Assembly (NCBI GenBank): GCA_013399305.1
Contig: VXAI01000274.1
Coordinates: 188,341 to 252,340, forward strand
Direction: 5' to 3'
Source: Rostratula benghalensis
Taxonomy: Eukaryota; Chordata; Aves; Charadriiformes; Rostratulidae
DNA length: 64,000 nt
In this document: positions 14,291 to 25,900 of the stretch, in pieces
Layout of the letters: each line of letters opens with the position of its first letter
How positions within the stretch are numbered: position 1 is the stretch's first letter
Program-made: the position numbers and the translations under genes
The notes under the pieces: model-generated
Told to the model about the DNA's origin: nothing
The model's database searches: none
What the model saw: the letters and a program-made list of their open reading frames with translations, nothing else

Positions 14291-16549
14291 AAGCATTGTG
14301 ATCATGTTTAGCTTTGTTCTTCTGTACTTGTAGGGTTCAACTTGTATCTTCTGATGGCTCTGCAGAAGGTATTCGTCACCTTGAGCACTTTCCACTCTTT
14401 CCTCATGCTGACTGCTGTTTCCATGGAAGTCTGTGATGTGTTTTATTCAAAGTATAATTTGTAGAATGTTTGCTTAGAACAGAGCAAGAGAGAAATAACT
14501 TCTTCAAGGCAGAGTGAAAGAAAATATACTCTAAATTTAAAAGACATCACCCTCCCCCTAAACCTTAATCCCTGTCTCTACTGAATCCCCAATTAATACC
14601 AGTTCGGTTTAGGAAAGAAGCAGTCAATGACAACATGAAGGAAGACATATCTGGTCACAAATGCAGAACATGAAATATTTCCACTCTTGTTAATTATGAC
14701 CCAGCCTTCCCGAAAAACAGATGAAAGTGCTTTCAAAGCTTTGTGTGTGTGCGCATATGTATGTCTGTCTTACAAATGGCTAATTCAAATCAAACTTGGG
14801 ATTCTAGTCAAGACAACAGCTTCACTGCCTGAACCAGCTTGTTTCTGTACTCTTATCATTACCGAAAAGAAGGAAAACTGCAATCAAGTTTCATTCAGCT
14901 CCAAAGAAAAAGAATAAATCCCACATTTTCGAATAACAGCCCGCTATGCAATCCTTGACTGTATGACAAACATATGCAGAAGCACATACACGGCTTGATT
15001 CTGCTTGAAATTTCACAACTAGCTATGGTATATGTAGGTCGAGTAATGCAGATAAACCCTCAATCAACCTCTTCCCTTTCCCCATCTCCTTGTTACAGGG
15101 CTAGAGGGTGAAACTGTAGTTGTGCACAATTGGCAGAGAGATCCACCTACTTGTGTAGCATTGTGGAACACTAGCTATAGGTGCTCAGGAGCACAGCTGT
15201 GCTCCATATCCTCACCAGCTATAGTGGTCCATCCAAAAGGCAGAGGATAGTCCTACTCCCATTCCTTCAGCTCAGCCATGCTCGAGAGTGTTTGTAAGTA
15301 TTACAGGAATGTAACTCTGGTCTTACACCAACACTTTACCAAGACCTTGTGGTGTAGTTCATTACTATGAAGTGTCAGGAATCCAAAGGGAGGAACAGAA
15401 GTAGTTGCCTCCAGACTGTAACGGCAGTGCTGCTAATTGGGACACTTGCAAAACAGTGTCATATGTGTCATTGCTTTTTGCTATCCCCCAGAAACACCTC
15501 CAGAAAAATATAAAATGCTAATTCATTTTTTTTTTCCTAGTTTACAGCATTTTTACAGGAGGCTGGCTCTCTTGTCCCTCAGATCGGATATTGTTCAGAA
15601 GCTGTTACAGAGAAAACCTATTTTCTAGGGCCACCGACACTGGGCCACAGGAATTAAGCAAAAATGAAACAAAGCAATCCTAGATGCAATGGAACGAAGA
15701 GTTAAAAGGTAGAAAGGTAACGCATGAGCTTCTCTGCCTTGCCCCAACTGGGTGACGCTCTAATAGGTTTCTTATTCTGCTTTCTTCTGCTAAGAGACTG
15801 GAAGACATATGTCACTTTTCCACCTTAACTGTGCATTTTCTAGTTTGTTTGGATTTATGTCATAACCTTAATGGGGTTTAAATGGAATTTTTATATGTGA
15901 ATAATACTCTGCATTAATGCAAGAACTTTAGGTTGCTGTGCTACCAGTCTGATTTGCATAAAGGTTTTTAAATATGAAAGAAGAATAGCCAGGCTATTGT
16001 AGTGAAAAGGTGAAGTGAAAAGAAAAGACACTGGCATAACAGTACGACGAAGACTACTCTTCCCAAAATGCTAACTTGTGAGAGGGTTAATTCTCTGACT
16101 CTTAGGTACAACTGGGTGTGAGAGAAAAGCCTGGAGGTCACACCAGTCATGAATATTTAGTTGCTGGAGGGTCAAGGCTGGATTAAATGGTGAAACAGCC
16201 AGGTCAATATCATAGGGTTATACTTTACCATAATGAATTTTCTCTTCTAGAGTACTGTTTATGATCTGTAAATGTAAATTGTCTGTGTCAATGTGTAGCT
16301 CACATGACAGTTACACACAACCCTCACGCATGCATTGGTGCATAGAAGTGCCTGCTTCCTGTAAGCATATTGTAGATTTTGGGAGACTATCTATAAATTA
16401 TAATGCCGATAAAGTGCCTGTGATTTACATTGAAAAATGTGCTTTAAGCAATTACATATTATTTATGCTTAATATATAATATGTTTTTCCTCTATTTCAA
16501 AGTCCTGGTTTACCCTCGAGTATATCAAGTAGGAGTAGGAGCATACTTA
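14291..16549. other. Non-coding stretch between microsatellite and SINE relic
   Basis: No gene, promoter or recognisable repeat is seen. There is a short TG-rich patch near 14740. Confidence 0.65.
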
Positions 16550-16700
16550 TATACTTATCCCCTTTATATTATTATTTTTTTCAGAAGGGGAATTTGAGGC
16601 ACAGAGAGTTCAAAAGATTTGTCCTGACAATTTTTTTTTTTTTTTGTGGCAGTGCTGGGAGTAGCACTGCAGCTCTTCTGACTCTTGGTCCTTTACCTTA
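16550..16700 (-). mobile_element. MIR-like (core-SINE) relic
   Basis: The plus strand reads TATTATTATT, then GAATTTGAGGCACAGAGAG, a GATTTGTCC block, GTGGCAGTGCTGGGAGTAG and CTTCTGACTCTTGGTCC. This is the inverted order of a MIR consensus: the GAGGCACAGAGAGGTTAAG block, the GGCAGAGCTGGGATT block and the TCTGACTCC end. A T15 run is inserted in the middle. Such copies in birds predate the mammal-sauropsid split or come from related core-SINE families. Confidence 0.6.
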
Positions 16701-17898
16701 AACAAAACATCATCCTTTTGGTTTCCAAGACTGAATTGCATACGAACAACTCTGAGTTACTGATGGTAGCGCAGTCAGTGAACTTTCCTGCTGGCGTATT
16801 TTTCATTCTTAGTGTACCATTATTATTTTTAAATGAATTATGTATATAACACTCTTGGTGTACAGACTACTCTGCATGTGAATAATAAAGCAAGGTCTCT
16901 GCTCTGAGGAGCTGACAGTCTAAGGGCTTGATCCAGTGAGCATTTATTCCTGGGTAATTTGCTTAGCCTACTATCATGACTAATCTGTTGATCTGGCCCC
17001 AAACTAATTAGATAACTTGACAAATAAGAACAATAGGACACGCTGGGTAGTGCAGGAGGGAAGGGATGAGACACAACAGTACATAAAGATTTAGGAAGAA
17101 AGAGGATAAACACATGCTAGTTTGGATTTGATTAACTTCTCCGTGGCAGTGTCTGCACAGAAATGCTGCAAAGGATGGAGCTTGGGCCCTGGAATCAAGT
17201 GTGTCAGGTTTTATCCAAACCCTACATCTTTCTTGCTGGCTGTTCAGCCTGTCCTCATGGCAGGTGGTAGCTTTGTCTTGACCTGATTATTTTCTTCCGT
17301 GATCCATCTCTTTCAGTTAGTTCTTGAAAGTCTTCTCAATGATCTTTTGAAAGGAGGTGAGATTGAATATGCATTCATAGGTCCGGAGAGCATCGGAGTG
17401 GGCTGAGTTAAACTGTGCTGTCTGCAGGCAACTAGCTGACTGTCCAGGATGGCCCAATGCTCAAGGAGAGGGAGTCTTACACTTCTTGAAAATGAGTTAT
17501 CTCCCTGCCCATAGGGAACAGAACTGCAGCAGCCAGGTGTATATATGACCTTCATGTGAAAAAAGCTTTATTGGGGAATGATACTTCTTTGGAGTCCAGT
17601 CCTGGCTCTTTCTATCTTCTGCAGCAGTGGAATGTGCAGTGCCAGGGTACCAAGGGACTAATCTTGTGCTCTCGCCTGGGAGTCTTGCAGGGCAAGGGGC
17701 TAAGCACTAAATCTGAGTTCTGACATTTCATCTGTTGGTACAAATGAACTTAAAGCACATTGTCAGGGTTGAGGCCTGAATAAGCACTGTTTGAGTATGG
17801 TTAGTTGGTGTTGAATAGTAATATTTAGTTTATCCTTGAACATCCTGTTTATACTGCTGTAGGTGATTATCAGCCACCACTGAACCTTGTTTGCATGG

Positions 17899-17959
17899 GC
17901 TCTGCATTTAAAAGCTTTAAAAGCTCTGCATTTAATAACTTACGGCAGTAAGTTATTAA
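17899..17959. repeat. Direct repeat plus perfect 12-bp-arm palindrome
   Basis: GCTCTGCATTTA occurs at 17899-17910 and again at 17923-17934, separated by an AAGCTT-centred palindrome. The second copy runs into a perfect inverted repeat: TTAATAACTTAC at 17932-17943, loop GGCA, and GTAAGTTATTAA at 17948-17959. Confidence 0.95.
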
Positions 17960-18873
17960 GACTTTGGGAGGGAAAAAACCCCATGCATAATTTTTGTCTG
18001 GGAGGTGACCCAGAGCATGTTATTAGTGGAGCTGGGGCAGAATAGAAATACCTGCAACTGGCTTTGGAAGCTCTTGGCAGATGGACTTAGTAACATGCTG
18101 CTTATAGGCACACTGGAAGCAGTTTCTTGGTACCTGGCTTGAGGTCTAGGCTAAGGGATCTTGAAAAGAAAAGTCCACTTATAAGCATGTACAAAATGAT
18201 TGTCTCGAATGATTATCCATAGCGCTCATTTCACCAACTGGTGCTGCTTGTAGTGTGGAAAGGGCCACAGGTGCCCCAGGAAAAATAAAGTAGTATTTAT
18301 TCAACAGACCACTGTGCTGGAAAAGAGAGATATATTTCACTAACTTGGTCCCAGAGGGAAAAGTTTTCTTTAATGCAGAGGTAGGTCAATTCTATTCTGA
18401 CTCTAATGGAGAAGTAAGTGAGGAAATGAAACAAAACATGGAAAAATGTCTTAGCGTGAGGCAAAATAAAAATTTGATTGTAAAAATCTCAACACAAAGC
18501 TTGTTTGCCATCTTAATTTTTTTTTTCTCACATTTAGGACTTGTGGGAAAATATTTCTTTGTGCTTTTACATCACATGAAACTAAAACATCCCACTACAG
18601 GTGTCTATTTTATTTCCTTCCTATTTTTTTTAAAGGGAAATGTATATCTCTCAAAATCTGCAGGGATAAAAGTTTAATTATGTCTTAGTTGCTTGCTGTG
18701 ATTTTGAAATCAGTGCTTTAGAGTGAATAAGCACTTGGTGGGTTATTAAAGACATGATGAATATTTCTGTTTCTCATGTTAAAATCTAGTTTTTGTAAGG
18801 TAATTGGCAATAACAGAGTTGACACCGATTAACAGAGGTGACCTAAAGCTGGTATGAAGAAGGGCATTTTTTT

Positions 18874-18917
18874 AAAAATAAATGAATGAATGAAATGAAA
18901 AAAAAAAAAAAAAAAAG
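18874..18917. repeat. (AATG)n plus A20 tract
   Basis: An AAATAAATGAATGAATG stretch leads into 20 consecutive A's at 18898-18917. It may be the poly(A) end of an old retrocopy, but the 300 bases upstream contain no sequence I recognise as a retrogene or SINE. Confidence 0.85.
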
Positions 18918-21900
18918 GAACATACTGTAGAAGAAAATATCCTTGCAGCAGTAAGGACTCATCCACTCATGTTTTGCATGCCAATAGAACTGCAGATAAA
19001 GATTGCGTGAATAAGCTAAAACCCACATAGGCATTCTTTTATCCTGGTAGAATTTTATGAAGAAAAGGATGCTGGACTTGTAGAAATATTGGTTTCTATA
19101 AAAAATAAAACTGATGCAGAAATAATAGTTCAGACACAGATCATGTGAATAGACTGGTCCTAAGAACTACAGCCTTCAGTCCATCATGAAAATGGCAGAT
19201 GAAAATGGAGGTCACCACTGAAATTCTAAGGAGTATCTGGACCATGGCAAAAGAGGGACAAAAAGCAGGGACAGATCTAAGGACAGAAAATGGTGGCTGA
19301 GTGGTGGCTAGACAGATAAAATGGGGCCTGACCCATTGGGTGATTTGGATAGAAATTGGCTTGCAGAGTCTCAGTGGAGCTTAGTTTATGGTAGACAAGG
19401 ATCTGATGGCAGGGTCTACATCTAGAAACATTCTCATTTTGTGATCTCCCAGTTGGGGCCAGGATAGTCTATTTAGAATATACATGCATATTTCTGTCAT
19501 ATCATACATTTGTAGTGGTCCATAGTGAACTCAAATCATGCAGAATGCCTCCACTGCTACTACCAAATCCTTAATTAATTAACAGGTCTTTCTTTGAATG
19601 TGGATTTTCACAAGGGGTTTTAAAGCATGCTTCTGGGCTTGTGAATGGGTCACTCACATTGCCTCACTTGCAGGTACCTTCCTCAGAGAGAAAAAAAATA
19701 GGAATGAAAGTATTCAGAAAGATTTCTTACCCTGAGAGATGGTGCTTCCATCTCAGGAATCAGAGAGGATACTTTCCCCATGAGTTCCTAGCCGCTTTTC
19801 AGCCCTGGACTTAGAAAGACAGAAATAATCTTTGTGACTCCAGAGTCTGAAAACCAGAACCTCTAGGACTAGGAACCACTGCCCAGAAAGGATGGGAATC
19901 ATCTGTACCACGCACTGCATGTCTTGTTCCAGCTTGTATTGCCATTTGCTTTGTCTCTGATTTTCCATCAGAATAACTGGCGTTTGGCACCTCTCTGTTA
20001 GTGCATTCCTTCCTACGGTACAGGTTGACGGAGATAAACTGGGAAATGTGAAGATTGAAGGCTGTGATACTTGCATCTGACCAGAAAGCTTTTAGAGTTT
20101 AGCTTCCTGCTGAGCAATACTGATACATGAAGAATCAATTGTGCTAACTGCTTTAGGGGAAAATGTCTAATCACTACCTCAAACATTTCCCTCTTGAGTG
20201 GGGTAGAGGCTTTCTTGTAAAAACTGGGGGAGAAAAGAGGAGGGGGAGAAAGATAGTAACACTCTAAAAAAACACATTTTAAAGAGAAGAGGTTTTTGCT
20301 CGTCTTGGTAAGTACTGTAATACTTCTCTCAGATCTCTGTAACTCTTCTGTAATGTGAACAAATTCAGCTTCAAATCACTCTCTGCTAAATGGGAACTGG
20401 TTTTCTTGTAATGTCCTGTGTGTCTGATCTCCAGTTTATTTATATAAGCATATTTTTATCTTGCATCTTCTGTTTTGATCTTTAGGATTCACTGACAACC
20501 ATTTACCTAATGACTGTGTATGACAGTGTAGCACAACATTCAAGGCAGGCTGATAAGGGTGGCAGTCAGAATGGTGTGTGCCTACCCATCCCACCGACCC
20601 ATTCAGGGTTACAGGTGGCAATGTGAATATCCCAGGTGCTCTTTTGTTAGGATATCTTTATTAAGATATTTTTATCAAGTAGTAGTGTTTTACAATAACA
20701 ACAATACAGCTTTTTTCTTCTTTTTTAAAAGGGTTTGGAGGAGATATGATAGCAATGAAAAGAAAATAAGAAAGAGTGTTGTGGAATCCCAGAACCACTT
20801 GACTGCAATATAGAGTTGGCTCATCCACCAGTGCAAAGTGACTTCAGTCAAGCAGTGATAATTTGTGCCAGCTGGGGATTTCCTACTTCCTGGTAGACCC
20901 TTGTTTTGGATTGTGTATTTACATATTTGGCTTTTGTATGTTTACTGAATTGTGTATGGGAGGATGCATAAACTGAGGAAAGAAGAAGAGAAATCACTTG
21001 ATAAGGGCCACGGGAGGGGGCATCCCAGAGGGTCACAGAGCAGTTTCCAGCTCTGCTTGATTTTTCTCACAGCATTCTCTTTGCCTCCTTGCTGGTTCCT
21101 GTAGTTGAGCTGTAGGTTTGTAATGTCTATTTTAGGGCTGATTTAGTGCTAGCAACAGGAAGTTTTGTGTGCTTGTGAAGTTTGAATGAATCTTGGGATT
21201 CAGTGCAGAATTACTATAACAACCATGAAGAAGAAATACTATAAATAATATATTCAGCATAGTTCATGGGTCACTCTAAAAAATATTATTCTCTTTTTCA
21301 TCAGTTGCTCCAACTACTGTTAGAAAGGTCTTAAGGTGGAAAAAAATCTCCTTGCAGTTGACCACTGGGTTATGGCCAGATTTCTTTCTCATTTAGCATT
21401 TCAGTGCCATACAAAATGATAGAGTTATTGTTAACCAGTTCGCATTGACTCCTCTTACTTCATCTCCTCTGTGCCTGTGTTTCTGGCATGTTATATGGTC
21501 TCCTGTCTAACACATTGGTCAAGCTGCAGACATGTATTGGAGTTTTGAACCACTTTTATGAGCTCAGTGATTACATTATGCTCTTAGAAATGGATATATT
21601 GAGAATATGGAAATAAAACTAGATGCATCAAGAAAGTAAAAGCAAACATAAAAGGAGGAGCAGAGCCATTTTGATAGTAAGGAATGGAGAGAGATATGTT
21701 CTGGGGTATATTTGGTAGTTTGAGTGGCACATGGGTTGCCTGAACACAGGATTTTCCTACCTGATTGCTCTGAATTGATGCTGAAATAAGTGGGATAAAC
21801 TACTTTCCCTTGGGATGGTGAATATGGTGGTTAGAGAACTTTTAGTAAGGATGCGATTCAGGCCTTAGTGGGTGTATAGATAAAAATTGAATCATGCTGG

Positions 21901-22918
21901 ATGCTAGTCTGTTTGGCCCTTTTAATGAGGACGGTTTAACTCAAGTTTTTGTGCCTCTTAAAGGACCATTGGGCCAAATGGTGTGCACCAACCTACACTA
22001 TTATGGTGCAGTTTGGATCAAATGATTCCCATGATTTAAAATAATTTTAATTCCAATATTTGGAGGCGGGGGTGTGTGTGCTTGTTTTTTCATTTTTTTC
22101 AAATTTTCTTTTTAAAGCATGTAGTTCTTGTGTTTGGGGATTTTGTGGAACTCAAAATGGGAAAAACGCTTAAAAAAAATCTCTGAGTTTGATGAAATTT
22201 TTGTTTTTTATTTATAACCTTATAACATGTAGAACTATAAAGTTAAATCAAGAATCCTCTGGTCAGGGCATTTTTTGTGAACCAAACCAATATGAAAAAA
22301 ATGCTTTCATAACCCAAACACCAGTTAAATGGGTAGTGAAAGAAGTCATAGTTTGCATTTGAATTCTGGTAACCCAGTATCAAAAGGATAGGTCTTATGT
22401 TGCTGATCAAAATTAATCAGGGAATATATCTTCTCTTCAAATTCCTAGAAGTCAATTATGTGATTTCTTACAATCATGTCAGGTACTGTTACAGAAAGCT
22501 GAGCTCTTGTGACTATTCCAGACCTGTTTGATGTTGCTGGGCACCCTGCCAAAGTCTCCTTTCTGTATGCCAAGATGGTAATTATTGACACTTCATAGGG
22601 AAAGGGTTTCAAGGAACTCACATCAATATTTCTTTCCACAGTCACAAACTGGAAATGCCACTACACCAAAGAGACCCTAAAATCCTCGGGGGTTATATTC
22701 CTGGACTGAATGAAGACTAGATAGCACTAAGACAGTTAACCTCAGGCAGACAGCACAAGGCTAGTGTGCAGATGCCTGGAGTGGAACTCGCGCAGTACTA
22801 TTTGAAGAGTATAAATCTGGTGAGGGGGAGTGGGAGTGGGTGAAGAAACTTTGTATGTGCAACGTGTTGTCTTTTAGGATTGAAGGTGCATTTATGAATC
22901 AAAACTAGTTCTCAGGAA

Positions 22919-22964
22919 GGGACTGAGAGGCTTGGTTCTGAGGGGACTAAGAGGCTTGGTTCTA
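22919..22964. repeat. Two-copy 24-bp tandem duplication
   Basis: GGGACTGAGAGGCTTGGTTC at 22919 recurs at 22943 as GGGACTAAGAGGCTTGGTTC, one mismatch apart, with a period of 24 bases. Confidence 0.9.
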
Positions 22965-25900
22965 CATCTCAGGAGAAAGTCAAAGAGTGAGGGGAGGTAG
23001 CATCACGCACTAGGAAGACTGAAGCCATCAATTGCTGTGCTTTCAAGGTTTTAAAACACATCTGTCTGTGACATTCGACTGCTTATTTTGGGTTTTCCTC
23101 ACAGTCTCATGTGCAAAATTAACAGTTTTTTAGATGAGGTTTTAGGGTGAAGGAGAGATGTCTCACAGAGTTAGCAGATTTTAGAACAGGATATGCTGGG
23201 CTCCTCTCCTGCTTGTGTGTAGTGTGTGTGTTCCACTGCTGAGACTGACAGCTACACAGAGGGGTGTGGAAGTTCATGTAGATTGACATTAAGAGTTCAT
23301 ACTTGGCCAGCCATGAGCCACAGTGATTATAATTTCTCTCCTGCACTGCTATTTGAATGCTTCAGATATTTGTGCGTGGTTGTTGTGTCCTGCCCTCTGC
23401 CCGCTGCTTTGTCAAGCTCCATGTGCTTAACAAGATGCTTAACTCATATTAATCTTTTCTCATGTATCCCCATGTGTGTCACTTGTAATGTTTACAAGTA
23501 AGTCCATAAAAAGCAGAAGCTACTAACCTTGAATTCCCACTGATTTTTGTTTTGCACTTGGGTCTGCTGTTCTCTGTTAAAAATTGAACTCTTATTTCAG
23601 TCTCTTTCCTGGTTAGGACACCAAAATGATCTCTTTCAACTTGCCTGACAAGTCCCAAAGACATTTATGCAATTTCCAAAGTTACTCAGTATGTTTAAAA
23701 GTTACTGAGGAGGAGAAACAGACTGACAGACAGACAGAAGGCTGAAGAGAGACAGTGAGTTGTGTAAGCCTTATTTCTTTAAGAAACCCATAAAAAAGGT
23801 GGAAGGAAAAATTTCTATGGTAGCTGTTACATAGGTACAGTTATATAAGAGCTGTTGCCTTCTCTGGGTGCAAAATGCAGGTTCATCTTCATTGCAGTCC
23901 TAGCTCAAGTAGCCACACTGAAGCTGTACCATTTCAAGACAGTTTAGCTTGATGCTCAGGCCAAGGAATAAGAAGGGCTTAATAAAAATAATTAACAACT
24001 CTGTATTTGAAGATAAGCTAAAACTGGTGATGATTTAGCCCAGAAAGTGCAGCTTGTACCTGTGGTGTCTCAGGAGCTGGTTGCTGTGCAGCTCAGATGC
24101 TGGCACAGTGTGATGGGAAGGGTCAGTTGTGGACATGGGACCCAGTCAGCACCTCAAAAGCCAAGACCCACTCCCCACCCCAAGCCCCCAGCCTCTGCAG
24201 CATACACCAGCAGCTCTGGTTGTGTGCTGTCAGCAGGAGTGTTTGTATTAGCACAGAGTAGTCAAGTCTTTGCTGCTTTATGAGCTGGAAGGTCAGCTAC
24301 ACTTGAGCTTCAATCTACCATCCCCTGCCCTCCATTAAGTTAGCTGCCTGGAGCTTAAAGCACAGTTTAATCTGTGATAGAAACTTATGGGAGTCTGCTC
24401 AGGGGCAACACTCAAGCCATACCTCAAACTAATTCAACAATCCCCACAAGACAGCAGAGGTTTCTTAAGGAAGACACCAGATGCCAAGAATGTGTCTATG
24501 CAGCCCAGAACAGCTCTTTATGGTGCCATAGTAGACGGCTGAAAAATTCACAGGACTAGCCCAGGGATGTCTGTGATGGGAGGGAACTGGTTTACTGAAA
24601 GGGACCTTGCATGTTGCTATTTTAATATAACAAATGAGTGTTTAGTAATCATTCTTATTAATACTAATAGCCACTATATTACTGTAGTTTAAAAGCCTCA
24701 CTTATCAGCTCTGTGAAAAATTCTTACGAAAAAGTAGACAAGGGAGAGACGAAGGTGGTGCCACTGCCACTGCAGAAATGATGCCTAAGGGGACAAAAGC
24801 CTGTGCTGTCCGTGGTGCATGTCTGGTTTGGTGCTGAGCCCAGAGATTGACTTGACAAGCTACTTGGCTGGCCTCTGGTCCAGGCTGAAGAGCAGAGAGT
24901 TTCCTCCTCAGTGAGGAGGCAGTAAGAAGCGGCTCCTTAAGCCACCCTTCAGCTATTAGTTACCTTCTCACTTGCCTTTACTCAGCCTGACATCCAACAG
25001 GCTGGCTTATGTCCTTGGTGATGGTCTAACCCACCCCTTTGACCTTACGCCAAAATGAGAGAAGGGTCTGGCGAAATGGAAAACCTTTTCCAGAAGGTGC
25101 TTTCTGCTCAGCTCTCGGCCTGCTCTGGGATGTCTGCTCATGCCACAGCAGGGCATCAGCTTCACCTTACTTTCCTGGAACCTCCCCGGGCTGCCATGCT
25201 GGGGACAGGGCATCAGCTCCCAGTTGGAGGAGTTTCGGTGGGATGGACCTTGAGTCCCTGTGCAAGCCTAGAGCAAGTCCCTGCCCAGGGTAGCACGGGA
25301 CATGTCTCACTCTCTGCCATATCTAATGCTCTTCCCTCCTTCTGTTTTTTCTTCCTTTATAATACACTAGTTGTATTTTCCAAGCACAGAGTAGCACAGT
25401 ATTTCTCCTCTTGAGTCCTCTTTAGACTTCTGACTTTGCACTGTGTTTAGTGGGAGGTTCGTAGCTTAACGAGCAGACAGAGGCCTAAGTATTTTGTTTG
25501 GTTTGGAACTTCATGTTTGTGAGTTACCACCAACCACAGTAAAATCTACTGTGGTTCCATGCTGTATGTTACATTGCCATGCTGTTCTTGTTAAAGTAAT
25601 TAAAAGTGTTTGCACATTAAACAAACAAACAAATAAAAAAAAGGTGCTAATCAGCTGTATTTCAAAAAAAAGTTGAAAGAAAAATGGTGCTGTCTAAATG
25701 GTTTGGAATAGTCAGGCCTATTCTATGTCTGTAGCAGCAGGATTTAACAAAGGTAAAGATTTAAGGCAATTTTGACACCTTAAAGCAGAACTGTTAGCAC
25801 TGCATAGACTTTCAAATCCAAAGAGGATTCAGCCTGCTCACTTACTGCCTTCGACATCTTCAAAGGACCATGGCTCTTTTTTAATCTTTCCGCTTTGCTG

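Larger units (their letters stand above)
16701..22918. other. Non-coding stretch with small repeats
   Basis: It contains the palindrome at 17.9 kb and the A-rich tract at 18.9 kb. A segment at about 16870-16960 (GGTCTCTGCTCTGAGGAGCT, then GACAGTCTAAGG, then GCTTGATCCAG) has the wording of an old interspersed repeat, but I cannot name the family. No exon was recognised. Confidence 0.6.

Noticed and set aside
14192..14395. Glycine/arginine-rich ORF
   Set aside because: It is a translation of the (TCCC)n microsatellite.
18874..18917. Poly(A) of a processed pseudogene
   Set aside because: No retrogene-like sequence is found upstream. A simple A-rich microsatellite explains it.
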